NCBI GenBank assembly: GCA_018384365.1 | Contig: JAHAYX010000018.1 | Location: 1 to 64,000 of the forward strand | Direction: 5' to 3' | Origin: Clostridiaceae bacterium | Lineage (GTDB): Bacteria; Bacillota; Clostridia; Oscillospirales; QAMX01 | DNA length: 64,000 nt | Shown here: in pieces, positions 17,127 to 26,538 of the stretch | How positions within the stretch are numbered: the first letter of the stretch is position 1 | Layout of the letters: every line of letters starts with the position of its first letter | The notes under the pieces: generated by a model | What the model saw: only the letters and a program-made list of their open reading frames with translations | What the model was told of the DNA's origin: nothing | Databases searched by the model: none | Made by a program: the position numbers and the translations under genes

Positions 17127-17681
17127 ATGGACAGTACGGAAGTTTTAAAAGAATACGGGAAGTATGTGGACACGGAGCATCTGGCTACCGGCGGAAACGT
17201 TGCATACGACCTGTCGCGGTTTGACAATCGCGCGCGGGTGCGCGAAGCGGTGCTGGAAGCGCCGGAGGAGCAGCGCGTCAGCCGGAAACGGGAAGCGTCG
17301 CCGCGTGAGAAACTGTCGCTGGGCGTGATCTTTCTGTATGCGCTGATTGCGGGCCTGGCTGCGCTGCTGATCAGCAACTATATGACCCTGACGATTTTGA
17401 CGGACGATCTTTCGACGCTGACCGGCGATCTCGAAGATCTGAAAAATGAGGAAATCATCCTGCAAAAGCAGTACGACCAGCGGTACATACTGAATGACAT
17501 TGAAACCTATGCGGTGAACAACCTGGGAATGGTGAAGCTGGAGAGCAACATGATGGAATACATCGAACTTTCCAACCCGGACACGATCACCGTGATTGAT
17601 CCCTATGAGGACAGTAAAGTGTCGGGCTTTTTCGAGAAGCTTTCAGAGCGTCTGAAGGAACTTCTGGAATTTTTGGCCTGA
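17127..17681 (+). CDS. ftsL: Cell division protein FtsL-like
   Basis: A 184-residue bitopic membrane protein: a cytosolic segment (1-62), one transmembrane helix near residues 64-84, then a short coiled coil (about 88-115) and an outer tail. Sequence similarity within this family is always low, so the call rests on topology and on its place between rsmH and the PBP gene. FtsL bridges FtsQ/DivIB and DivIC in the divisome. AAGGAGG lies 8 bases before the ATG. The C-terminal 60 residues are longer than in Bacillus FtsL (117 residues). Confidence 0.75.
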   Translation: MDSTEVLKEYGKYVDTEHLATGGNVAYDLSRFDNRARVREAVLEAPEEQRVSRKREASPREKLSLGVIFLYALIAGLAALLISNYMTLTILTDDLSTLTGDLEDLKNEEIILQKQYDQRYILNDIETYAVNNLGMVKLESNMMEYIELSNPDTITVIDPYEDSKVSGFFEKLSERLKELLEFLA

Positions 17682-17888
17682 CGGCGGGATATAGTAAAGG
17701 CAGAAAGCCGCTGCGCGGCAGCTGCAGGCAAATTCCGGCAGGCAGAAATGCCGCAGCGTGGAATCCAAAAATAAAAAATACAGTTTGACAGGGGCGGGAA
17801 CGTAGCTTGCGATATGGTCGCGCAGGTCTTCACGGATTCACGCCCTGTGTTTTGTTTCAGGCAGAATGCCCGGGAAAGGAGGCTTTTT
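17682..17888 (+). other. Intergenic leader before the PBP gene
   Basis: About 200 bases, with short GC-rich inverted segments (near 17720-17760) and a TTGACA at 17785-17790. No good TATAAT partner lies at 16-18 bases (TGCGAT at 17), so an internal promoter is possible but weak. SpoVD genes are partly sigma-E controlled in Bacillus; I see no clear sigma-E site. Confidence 0.35.
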
Positions 17889-20156
17889 ATGGACAGATGG
17901 CGTGGTTTGAACAGCTCTTCGGTGTTTAAGCGCATCATGTTTGTCATGCTTTTTGTAGGCGTTTTTGCGTTTCTTGTGCTGATCGGGAAGCTGTTCCAGG
18001 TACAGGTAGTCGCATACGAGGAGTATCAGCAGAAGGCGGTATCCCAGCAGACCCGCAATGAGATCCTGACGCCGTCGCGCGGAACGATTTACGACAGCAA
18101 TATGAATGCGCTGGCGGTCAGCGCCACAGTGGAAACCGTGTGTATCTCTCCGAACGACATCCGGGATAACGATGACCCGGAGGCTACCGCCCAGCTGATT
18201 GCTTCCGGCCTGTCTCAGATTCTGGGCGTAGATTACGACACGGTATATAAGCGCGCAACCAAAACCGGCAGCTATTATGAGTACGTGAAAAAACGTGTGG
18301 AAGCCGACGAAGCCGACCGGGTGCGTGAATTTATCAATGAACATGACCTGGCAGGCGAAATCTTCCTTGTCGAGGATACCAAGCGCTATTATCCCTATGG
18401 TTCCGTGGCTTCCCAGATCCTGGGCTTTGTCGGAACGGACAACACCGGGCTTTACGGCATCGAGTATGCGTTTGACGAGACGCTGCAGGGAACGCCGGGA
18501 CGCATTATTGCAGCAAAAAATGCAAAGGGCACCGATATGCCTTTTGAATATGAGCAGTATTACGATGCGGAGGACGGCGACAGCCTGGTTTTAACGATTG
18601 ACGTGGTAATCCAGAGCTATCTGGAGCGGGCTTTGGACAGCGCGCGTGAAAATGCGGGCGCTTCCAGCGCAGTCGGCATTGCCATGAACGTCAAAAATGG
18701 CGAAATTCTCGCCATGTCCTCAAAACCGGACTTTGATCCGAACGAACCGCTGACCATCCAGAGCGGTGACATCAACGAGTCGCTCTCCCTGCTCTCGGGA
18801 GATGAATATACCGAGGCGCTCAGTCTGGAACGCCAGAAAATGTGGGCCAACGCCGCCATCAGCGATACCTACGAACCGGGTTCTGTTTTTAAAATCATCA
18901 CGGCGGCCATGGCACTGGAGGAGAGCGTAACCTCCTTAAACGACAACTCGTTTATCTGCAACGGTTCCAAATCCATTACCATCTATGACCGCCAGATCGG
19001 CTGCTGGAAAGATAACGGCCACGGTGTGGAAACCTTTACGGAAGGCGTTATGAATTCCTGCAACCCGGTCTTTATTGAAGTAGGCAAACGCCTGGGCGGC
19101 TCCACGTTCTTTAAGTACTTCGAGGCCTTTGGCCTGACGCAGAAAACGGGAGTCAATCTGCCGGGCGAAGGCGGCGGCGCATCGACGCTGTATCACTCGG
19201 AAAGTTATCTGAACACCATCCCGATTTCACTGGCGACCTCCACCTTCGGCCAGACCTTCACCATTACGCCGATTCAGCTGATCACGGCGGTTTCCGCGGC
19301 GGTCAATGGCGGCACGCTTTATGAGCCGCATATAGTGAAACAGGTCATTGGCGCGGACGGAACGGTCAAGCAGACCTTTGACCCGACGCCGGTGCGGCAG
19401 GTGATTACAGAGAAAACGTCGGCAGACCTGTGCTATGCACTGGAAAAAGTCGTTTCCGAAGGCACCGGTTCAAATGCCTATGTCAAAGGCTATAAAGTCG
19501 GCGGAAAGACCGGTACGACGGTTATTACCTCCACAAACGAAAGCGATGAGAAAAAATACATTTCGTCCTTCCTGGCCTTCGCGCCTGCGGACGATCCGCA
19601 GATTGCCGTGCTGATCCTGGTCAAGGAGCCGACCACGGCAACGCACTCCGGCAATATGCTGGCGGCGCCCTACGCGGCGGAAGTGATTGAGAATACGCTG
19701 CAGTACCTGGGCGTGGCTCCGGAATATACGGAGGAGGAATTCCAGTCGCTGGATATTACGACACCGGATTTCACGGGCATGACGCTGGAGGAAGTGGAAC
19801 TGAAGGCCAAGGAAATGTCTCTGACCTACCGTGTGGTCGGCGACGGCGAATATGTGACCGACCAGATGCCTGTGATCGGCGCAGTAGTACAGCGCAGCGC
19901 GGAAATGGTCATTTATATGGGCGGCTCGAAGCCAAGCCATAAGATCGGCATACCGAATATTACGGGCATGACGCTGGGCGGCATCCGAAGGCTTTTAAAG
20001 GACTCCTACCTGTATATCCGCGCCGTGGGCAACACCTCGGAGGAGTCTTTAGTGCTTTCCGCCAGCCAGGATCCGCCATATGGCACTATGGTGGAGGCGG
20101 GCACCGTCGTCACGGTCAGCTTTATCAAGGATACGTCGGATGAAAATATTGAATAG
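17889..20156 (+). CDS. spoVD: Class B penicillin-binding protein with PASTA domains (SpoVD/PBP2X-like, FtsI)
   Basis: A 755-residue membrane transpeptidase: a short cytosolic N-terminus, a transmembrane helix at about 14-34, a PBP dimerisation domain to about 220, then the transpeptidase domain. Catalytic motifs are SVFK near residue 332, SCN near 389 and KTG near 538. Two C-terminal PASTA repeats begin near 625 and 685 (PDFTGMTLEE and PNITGMTLGG). It is the only PBP in the cluster, whereas Bacillus has both pbpB and spoVD here, so it may serve septal synthesis, spore cortex, or both. The ATG at 17889 follows AAAGGAGG. Confidence 0.92.
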   Translation: MDRWRGLNSSSVFKRIMFVMLFVGVFAFLVLIGKLFQVQVVAYEEYQQKAVSQQTRNEILTPSRGTIYDSNMNALAVSATVETVCISPNDIRDNDDPEATAQLIASGLSQILGVDYDTVYKRATKTGSYYEYVKKRVEADEADRVREFINEHDLAGEIFLVEDTKRYYPYGSVASQILGFVGTDNTGLYGIEYAFDETLQGTPGRIIAAKNAKGTDMPFEYEQYYDAEDGDSLVLTIDVVIQSYLERALDSARENAGASSAVGIAMNVKNGEILAMSSKPDFDPNEPLTIQSGDINESLSLLSGDEYTEALSLERQKMWANAAISDTYEPGSVFKIITAAMALEESVTSLNDNSFICNGSKSITIYDRQIGCWKDNGHGVETFTEGVMNSCNPVFIEVGKRLGGSTFFKYFEAFGLTQKTGVNLPGEGGGASTLYHSESYLNTIPISLATSTFGQTFTITPIQLITAVSAAVNGGTLYEPHIVKQVIGADGTVKQTFDPTPVRQVITEKTSADLCYALEKVVSEGTGSNAYVKGYKVGGKTGTTVITSTNESDEKKYISSFLAFAPADDPQIAVLILVKEPTTATHSGNMLAAPYAAEVIENTLQYLGVAPEYTEEEFQSLDITTPDFTGMTLEEVELKAKEMSLTYRVVGDGEYVTDQMPVIGAVVQRSAEMVIYMGGSKPSHKIGIPNITGMTLGGIRRLLKDSYLYIRAVGNTSEESLVLSASQDPPYGTMVEAGTVVTVSFIKDTSDENIE

Positions 20157-20174
20157 AGACGGGAAGTGCTTTTG

Positions 20175-21638
20175 ATGCGTCTTGACAAGTTGCTGCAAAA
20201 CGTGGAAGTCCTGCAATCGGACTGCGCCATGGATACGGAAATAACGGATATTGTCTTTGACTCCCGCCGGGCGGCGCCCGGTACGGCTTATGTTGCCGCG
20301 CGGCGCATCGGCGCAAACGGCCATGACTATCTTGACGCCGCCGTGGAAAACGGCGCGTCCGTGATCGTGGCGGAGCGGGAGGTTCCCGGCGCACCGTTTG
20401 TCGTGGTGCCGGACGGTAACCGCGCGATGGCGGTGATGTCCGCGAATTTGTACGGAAATCCCGCCGGAAGCATGACGGTAATCGGCATCACCGGCACAAA
20501 AGGGAAAAGCACCACTGCTTTTATGGTCAAAACCATTCTGGAACGGGCCGCAGGCTGTAAAGTGGGCCTGATCGGCACGCTTGGCGTGTTCTGCGGGGAG
20601 GAAATGCTGGAAGCCGCCAAAAACACAACGCCGGAAACGCCGGAGCTCCACCGTTTGTTTGCACGTCTTGCCGCTTTGGGCTGCACGCACGTGGTTATGG
20701 AGGTCAGCTCCCATTCCCTCGATATCGGCCGCGTGTGGGGAATTCCCTTTGCCTCTGCCGTTTTCACCAATCTTTCTCAGGACCATCTGGATTACCATGT
20801 CACGATGGAAAACTACCTCCATGCCAAGGCAAAACTTTTTGATATGGCGCCTGCCGCGGCCGTGAATATCGACGACCCCGCAAGCGCGTATCTTCTGGCG
20901 CATACCACGGCGCAGAAGCTGCGCTTTTCGGCCGCGAAGGCCGATGGCGCGGATCTCTGGGCGGAGCGGATCGATCATCATGCTTCCACCGGCGTGGAAT
21001 TCGACGCCGTGACGGCGGCGGAGCGCTGCCATGTCCGGCTTTCCTCTCCGGGCGGATTTATGGTGTATAACGCGCTTTCCGCAATCGCCTGCGCGATGAC
21101 GCTGGGAATTCCCTTCCGGGCCGCCGCGGAGGCGGTATCCTGCACACGCCCGGTGGCCGGACGCGCGCAGACCGTGGACGCGGGGCAGGATTTCCGCGTG
21201 ATTGTGGACTATGCGCATACACCGGAAAGCGTGCGGCAGATGTCGGAAACTGCCCGCGAGTTTACGAAGGGCAGATTGATTTCCGTATTCGGCTGCGGAG
21301 GCAACCGCGACCGCACGAAACGTCCGCGCATGGGGGAAGCCGCCGCTGCGTATGCCGATTTGCTGGTTGTAACGACGGATAACCCCCGGTTTGAGGAGCC
21401 GGAGGATATTATTGCCGATATATTGCCCGGAATTGACCGGGATAAGTGTCCCACGGAGGTAATTCCGGACCGCCGCACGGCAATTCGCCGCGCAATTGCG
21501 CTGGCTCGCACGGGCGATACGGTACTGATCATGGGGAAAGGCCACGAAACCTATCAGGAAGTGCGCGGTGTCCGCTCACATTTCGACGACTGCGAGGAAG
21601 TGGAAGCCTGTCTGAAGCGGGGTGCCGTGCATGATTGA
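20175..21638 (+). CDS. murE: UDP-MurNAc-L-Ala-D-Glu:meso-diaminopimelate ligase
   Basis: A 487-residue Mur ligase adding the third residue of the stem peptide. The ATP loop is GTKGKSTTAF near residue 107. The motif DNPR near residue 402 marks the meso-DAP-specific enzymes (lysine enzymes carry a different motif here). The ATG at 20175 follows GACGGGAAG; upstream GTG and TTG codons are in frame but lack better spacing. The last 8 bases overlap murF. Confidence 0.97.
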   Translation: MRLDKLLQNVEVLQSDCAMDTEITDIVFDSRRAAPGTAYVAARRIGANGHDYLDAAVENGASVIVAEREVPGAPFVVVPDGNRAMAVMSANLYGNPAGSMTVIGITGTKGKSTTAFMVKTILERAAGCKVGLIGTLGVFCGEEMLEAAKNTTPETPELHRLFARLAALGCTHVVMEVSSHSLDIGRVWGIPFASAVFTNLSQDHLDYHVTMENYLHAKAKLFDMAPAAAVNIDDPASAYLLAHTTAQKLRFSAAKADGADLWAERIDHHASTGVEFDAVTAAERCHVRLSSPGGFMVYNALSAIACAMTLGIPFRAAAEAVSCTRPVAGRAQTVDAGQDFRVIVDYAHTPESVRQMSETAREFTKGRLISVFGCGGNRDRTKRPRMGEAAAAYADLLVVTTDNPRFEEPEDIIADILPGIDRDKCPTEVIPDRRTAIRRAIALARTGDTVLIMGKGHETYQEVRGVRSHFDDCEEVEACLKRGAVHD

Positions 21639-22995
21639 ACGATCACTTGCCGAGATTGCCTCCTGGGCGGGAACCGCCTGTCCGGCGGGATATGAGCAGG
21701 TTATAATACGGGACGTCTGCAAGGACAGCCGGGCTGCGCGCCCGGGCAGTCTGTTTGTGCCGCTGCCCGGAACCCGGTTTGACGGCCATGACTTTCTGCC
21801 GTCAGCTGTCGCAGGCGGCGCCTCCGCCGCACTGTGCGCAAAAGACGGCATGGAACTGCCAATCCCGCTTTTGCGGGTGGAGAACGTTCTGGCGGCCTGT
21901 CAAGCTATTGCGGCGGGCTATCGCAAACAATTTTCGCCGCGCGTTGTGGGAATCACGGGCAGCGTCGGAAAAACGACGACAGCACGGATGACGGCGGCGG
22001 TTCTGGGTTCCCGTTACCGCCTGTTGACAACGGAAGAGGACTCCAACGGGCAGATCGGACTGCCGTTTGCCCTGTTCCGTCTGCTGCCGGAGCATGAGGC
22101 GGCGGTTCTGGAAATGGGAATGTCGCAGCCCGGCGAGCTGACGCGCCTGACGCGGATGGCCTGCCCGGATGTCGCGGTGATCAACTCGATCGGCACGGCG
22201 CACATCGAATTTTTCGGCACCCGGGAGAATATATGTAAAGCAAAGCTTGAAATTCTCCAGGGCCTGCGCCCTGGCGGGCAGGTGATCCTCAATGGCGACG
22301 AGCCGCTTTTGTGGGAACTGCGCGGAAAACTGGGGTTTCCGGCGCTGTATTACGGTCTGCACAATCCGGAGGCCGACCTGCGCGCAGAAATCCTGAAGAC
22401 AGAACAGGGCGCGACCGTGTTCGCCGCACACTATCAGGGCGGCCGGCAGACGGTACGCCTGCCGGCGGTTGGTGCGCACAATGTATCCAATGCGCTTGCC
22501 GCGATTCTGGCCGGGATCTGCACGGGAATTGATTTTTCCTCTGCGGCCGCTGCCGTGGAGAACTATTCCCCGGCGCGCGGCAGACAGAATATCCAAACCT
22601 CCGGCGGCATCACCATCATCAATGATTCCTATAACGCCAGCCCCGAGGCAGTTTGTGCCTCGCTGACGGTTTTAAAGAACCTCCCGGCGGCAAGACGCTT
22701 TGCTGTGCTGGGCGGTATGCTGGAACTGGGCGATTACGCGCAGGAGGGCCACGAACTCTGCGGCCGCTGCGCCGCAGAGTCGGCAGATTTTCTCTTTACC
22801 TATGGCGGGGACGCGTATCTGGACGGTGCGCGTGCCGCCGGAATGGACAGCGCGCACGCAGCGGCCTATGCAACGCAGGAAGCGCTGGTGCGGCGACTGC
22901 TTGCGGAAGTCAGGCCGGGCGACGCCGTCCTGTTTAAGGGCAGTCATGGAATGCACATGGATGCAGCGCTTGCGCTGTTTCAAAAAGAATTGTAA
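21631..22995 (+). CDS. murF: UDP-MurNAc-tripeptide:D-alanyl-D-alanine ligase
   Basis: A 454-residue Mur ligase adding D-Ala-D-Ala to the lipid II precursor. The ATP loop is GITGSVGKTTTARM near residue 109, with the downstream Mur motif NDSYNASPEAVCASL near 330. The ATG at 21631 lies inside the murE end, so translation is probably coupled. The D-Ala-D-Ala ligase gene (ddl) is not in the window. Confidence 0.96.
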   Translation: MIERSLAEIASWAGTACPAGYEQVIIRDVCKDSRAARPGSLFVPLPGTRFDGHDFLPSAVAGGASAALCAKDGMELPIPLLRVENVLAACQAIAAGYRKQFSPRVVGITGSVGKTTTARMTAAVLGSRYRLLTTEEDSNGQIGLPFALFRLLPEHEAAVLEMGMSQPGELTRLTRMACPDVAVINSIGTAHIEFFGTRENICKAKLEILQGLRPGGQVILNGDEPLLWELRGKLGFPALYYGLHNPEADLRAEILKTEQGATVFAAHYQGGRQTVRLPAVGAHNVSNALAAILAGICTGIDFSSAAAAVENYSPARGRQNIQTSGGITIINDSYNASPEAVCASLTVLKNLPAARRFAVLGGMLELGDYAQEGHELCGRCAAESADFLFTYGGDAYLDGARAAGMDSAHAAAYATQEALVRRLLAEVRPGDAVLFKGSHGMHMDAALALFQKEL

Positions 22996-23013
22996 AAACG
23001 GAAGGGTTTTTGT

Positions 23014-24030
23014 ATGATGCAGAGCCTTGTGGTATTTATTGTTGCCTTTGCGGTTTCCGCAATTTCCGGTCCCATTGTGATTCGAACGCTGCGGCGTTTG
23101 AAATTCGGTCAGAAGATCCTGGAGGATGGACCGAAATGGCATTTGAAAAAGCAGAATATCCCCACGATGGGCGGCTTTATTTTCTTCTTTGGCATTGTGG
23201 CCGCGATGGCGGTGGCTCTGATCGCATTCGGCACGCAGGGGTGCGGACGCTGGCTGCTGGTCCTGGCCATGGCAACGGCTTTTGGCGCGATTGGTTTGAT
23301 TGACGACTGGAGCAAGATCAAAAAGAAGCAGAATAAGGGCCTCAGCGCCGGACAGAAATTTCTGCTTCAGCTTGCCGTTGCCGTGCTGTTTATCACGCTC
23401 ATGCGCACAATGGGCCTGCTTTCGCCGGTGATTGCCGTTCCGTTTTTGAATGTTTCCTTTGAAATTCCCTGGATTGTCTACTTCGTTTTCATGAGCTTCA
23501 TCATCGTCGGGACAGACAATGCCGTGAACCTGACTGACGGGCTGGACGGCCTGGCAGCCAGCGTAACGCTGGCGGTTATGGCGTTTTTTGCATTTGCCGC
23601 GCACTATCTTGCCAAGGCGGCAGCGGACGGCACCGTGATGCAGGCTTTTGCCATGCTGCCTGCGGCTGTCTGCGGCGCACTTGGCGGTTTCCTGATCTAT
23701 AATTTCAACCCGGCGCGCGTTTTCATGGGCGACATGGGCTCACTTTTCCTGGGCGGCCTGGTGGCAGGCATGGCGTTTGCCATTGATCTTCCGCTGATTC
23801 TGATCCCGGTTGGCCTGGTCTATATCGTGGAAGTCCTGAGCGATATCATCCAGGTGGGGTATTTTAAGCTCAGCGGCGGAAAACGTATTTTCAAAATGGC
23901 GCCGATCCATCATCATTTTGAACTGTGCGGTTACAGCGAGCGCCAGATTGTGATTACGGCGTTTGTCATCACCGTTTTGATGTGCATACTCGGTTATTTT
24001 GGCGTCGTTTGGCTGAATCCGATTGCCTGA
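23014..24030 (+). CDS. mraY: Phospho-MurNAc-pentapeptide transferase MraY
   Basis: A 338-residue polytopic enzyme making lipid I from undecaprenyl phosphate. The catalytic region NAVNLTDGLDGLAA is near residue 169, the acidic pair DDWSKIKKKQNKGLSAG near 93, and the histidine motif MAPIHHHFELCG near 296. About ten hydrophobic helices are visible. Two consecutive ATG codons begin the gene, after GGAAGG. murD, which usually follows, is absent; ftsW comes next. Confidence 0.96.
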   Translation: MMQSLVVFIVAFAVSAISGPIVIRTLRRLKFGQKILEDGPKWHLKKQNIPTMGGFIFFFGIVAAMAVALIAFGTQGCGRWLLVLAMATAFGAIGLIDDWSKIKKKQNKGLSAGQKFLLQLAVAVLFITLMRTMGLLSPVIAVPFLNVSFEIPWIVYFVFMSFIIVGTDNAVNLTDGLDGLAASVTLAVMAFFAFAAHYLAKAAADGTVMQAFAMLPAAVCGALGGFLIYNFNPARVFMGDMGSLFLGGLVAGMAFAIDLPLILIPVGLVYIVEVLSDIIQVGYFKLSGGKRIFKMAPIHHHFELCGYSERQIVITAFVITVLMCILGYFGVVWLNPIA

Positions 24031-24040
24031 GGAGGCTGTT

Positions 24041-25312
24041 ATGGCAGATACAAGACGACAAAGCCGCGCAGAACTTGCACGGCAGAATCAGGAGGAACGC
24101 AGGCCGCGGGAAACACGGCCCTATGAGCCTGCCGCGGCGCGCGCAGGCGATGCGCCCGTTCCGTCCAATGTCCGGCGCGAGGTACGGCGCCGGCCTGCCG
24201 CCGAGAAACCGGTGGTGGGCGGATTTGACGTGCCGTATTTCATGCTGGTTGTCATGCTGACCCTGATTGGCCTTGTAATGCTGTTTTCCGCCAGCTATTC
24301 CTCCGCCTATTATTACTATGGCGATGCAACGTATTTTATTTGGCGCCAGTTTCTGTTTGCGGCGCTCGGCTTTGCCGTGATGTTCATCGTCATGGCCATT
24401 CCGTATCAGATCCTGCATAAACTGGCATTCCCGATGCTTGTGGCTGCGGCGGTGCTGCTTGTGATGGTGTTGTTCATCGGCCAGACGCGTAATAATGCGC
24501 AGCGCTGGATTGGTATCGGTGAAGTTTTGACTTTCCAGCCTTCCGAAATCGCAAAAGCTGCCGTTATCATCAGCTTTTCAAGCCTTGCCGTGCGTATGGG
24601 CAAGCGCATGAAAACCTTTACGTACGGCGTTGTACCCTTCCTGGTTATTATTGGTTTCTTTGGCTTCCTGCTGATGAGAGAACCGCACCTTTCCGCGACG
24701 ATTATCATTGCTGTTACGGGCATTGTGATCATTTTCATGGCCGGTGCTCACATCGGCAAGCTGGCCGCACTCGGCGTGGTCGGCGTCGCGGCAGTTCTGT
24801 GGATTGTTTTTGGCCTGGGCTACGGCCTGGACCGCATCAATATGTGGCTGGACCCGACGCTGGATCCCCAGGGCGACGGCTATCAGATCTTACAGTCGCT
24901 TTATGCGTTGGGCTCCGGCGGCATGTGGGGCCTTGGCCTCGGACAGAGCAGGCAGAAGCACCTGTTCCTGCCGGAACCGCAGAATGACTTCATTTTTGCG
25001 ATCATCTGCGAGGAACTGGGCTTTGTCGGGGGCGCGCTGATCCTTGTCATCTTTGCCGCATTTGTTGTTCGCGGCTACTATATTGCGCTGCGCGCAAGGG
25101 ATAACTTCGGCTCCCTGCTGGTTGCAGGTTTCACCACGCAGGTTGCCCTGCAGATTATTCTGAATATCGGCGTTGTCACCGGTCTTTTGCCGGTTACGGG
25201 CGCGTCGCTGCCATTTTTCTCGTCCGGCGGCACGTCGCTGGTTATCCTGTTTGCAGAATTGGGCGTTGTGCTGTCGGTATCGCGGCAGATACCTGCGCAG
25301 CGGAAAGGATAA
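24041..25312 (+). CDS. ftsW: SEDS peptidoglycan polymerase FtsW
   Basis: A 423-residue SEDS-family glycosyltransferase working with the class B PBP at the septum. A charged cytosolic N-terminal extension of about 60 residues (rich in Arg/Glu/Pro) precedes ten hydrophobic segments. The signature near the end (GLLPVTGASLPFFSSGGTS) is at residues about 375-393. Its position between mraY and murG supports FtsW over RodA or SpoVE; a SpoVE role in sporulation cannot be excluded. GAGGAGG lies 7 bases before the ATG at 24041. Confidence 0.93.
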   Translation: MADTRRQSRAELARQNQEERRPRETRPYEPAAARAGDAPVPSNVRREVRRRPAAEKPVVGGFDVPYFMLVVMLTLIGLVMLFSASYSSAYYYYGDATYFIWRQFLFAALGFAVMFIVMAIPYQILHKLAFPMLVAAAVLLVMVLFIGQTRNNAQRWIGIGEVLTFQPSEIAKAAVIISFSSLAVRMGKRMKTFTYGVVPFLVIIGFFGFLLMREPHLSATIIIAVTGIVIIFMAGAHIGKLAALGVVGVAAVLWIVFGLGYGLDRINMWLDPTLDPQGDGYQILQSLYALGSGGMWGLGLGQSRQKHLFLPEPQNDFIFAIICEELGFVGGALILVIFAAFVVRGYYIALRARDNFGSLLVAGFTTQVALQIILNIGVVTGLLPVTGASLPFFSSGGTSLVILFAELGVVLSVSRQIPAQRKG

Positions 25313-25315
25313 AGT

Positions 25316-26443
25316 ATGAGAGTTTTGATCGGTACGGGTGGTACGGGCGGACATATTAACCCTGCAATCGCCATTGCAAAGGGCATTTTAGCGCGCAGCC
25401 CGGGCAGTGAGGTACTGTTCTGCGGCGCATCCGGCGGTCTCGAGGAAAAACTGGTAACGCGCGAAGGATTCCGGCTGGAAACCTTTGATATCCGCGGCTT
25501 TCGCCGTAGCTTGAAGCCTGCAGGAATTGCCTATAACTGCAAAGTCCTTGGCATGGCGCGCCGCGCTCTTTCGGCAGCGCGGGATGTCGTCGAAAAATTC
25601 CATCCGGACGTAGCGATCGGCTGCGGCGGCTATGCCAGTTTTCCCATAGTCTATGCCGCGCAGTCAAAGGGTGTTCCGACTGCCATTTTGGAAGTCAACG
25701 CCTTGCCCGGCCTCACGACGAAGGTGCTGGCGCGCCGTGCGGACACGGTGATGATCAGCTTTGAAGAAACCCGTGCCCTGATAAAGGGCGGGAACATTGT
25801 CCTGACAGGCAGCCCGGTGCGGGAGGATATCCTGTTTGCCAAAAAGGATGAGGCACGCCGCGAACTGAGGCTGGATACCCGTCCGCTGATTGTTTCGGTC
25901 TGGGGTTCGCTCGGTGCGGAACGTATGAACCATATCATGGCGGACTTTACGGCGCTGGAAGCACAGGAGGACCGGCATTATCTGATTCATGCGATCGGCA
26001 GCTATGGCTATACCTGGGTGCGGGACGAAATCCGGAAGAAGGGTGTTGACCTGGAACAGCATCCGAACATTGACATCCGGGATTATATCTATGATGCCGC
26101 GCGCGTTTACGCTGCGGCGGATGTGATTCTGTGCCGCGCCGGCGCGGCAACGCTGGGGGAAATGGCTATGATGGGCAAACCGGTCGTGATCGTCCCTTCG
26201 CCGAATGTTGCAGAAAATCATCAAGAGAAAAATGCGCGTGCCATCGAAAAGGAAGGCGGCGCAATCGTGATACTGGAGCGCGACTGCACGGCGGAGCGCC
26301 TGTATCAAACCGTGAACAGCCTGCTTGAGAATCCTGCGCGCCTGCAGGAAATGTCCCGCAGGATCTCCCACTTTGCAGTTCCGGACGCCATGGAGAAAAT
26401 CTACCAGGCAATCTGCCAGACGACGAAAAAGGCCAAACGCTGA
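25316..26443 (+). CDS. murG: Undecaprenyldiphospho-MurNAc-pentapeptide GlcNAc transferase MurG
   Basis: A 375-residue GT28 glycosyltransferase making lipid II. The glycine-rich N-terminal loop GTGGTGGHINPAIAIAK is at residue 6. The C-terminal UDP-GlcNAc site includes LCRAGAATLGEMAMMGKPVVIVPSP and AENHQEKNA near 270-305. It starts 3 nt after ftsW. Confidence 0.97.
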   Translation: MRVLIGTGGTGGHINPAIAIAKGILARSPGSEVLFCGASGGLEEKLVTREGFRLETFDIRGFRRSLKPAGIAYNCKVLGMARRALSAARDVVEKFHPDVAIGCGGYASFPIVYAAQSKGVPTAILEVNALPGLTTKVLARRADTVMISFEETRALIKGGNIVLTGSPVREDILFAKKDEARRELRLDTRPLIVSVWGSLGAERMNHIMADFTALEAQEDRHYLIHAIGSYGYTWVRDEIRKKGVDLEQHPNIDIRDYIYDAARVYAAADVILCRAGAATLGEMAMMGKPVVIVPSPNVAENHQEKNARAIEKEGGAIVILERDCTAERLYQTVNSLLENPARLQEMSRRISHFAVPDAMEKIYQAICQTTKKAKR

Positions 26444-26538
26444 CCTGGCACACCTCGACTGAAACCGGCATACTATGGGCTGAACGCTTGATCAGACGCT
26501 GTTTTTCAGGAAAGCGGCGCGAAACGGGAGGCCGGTGT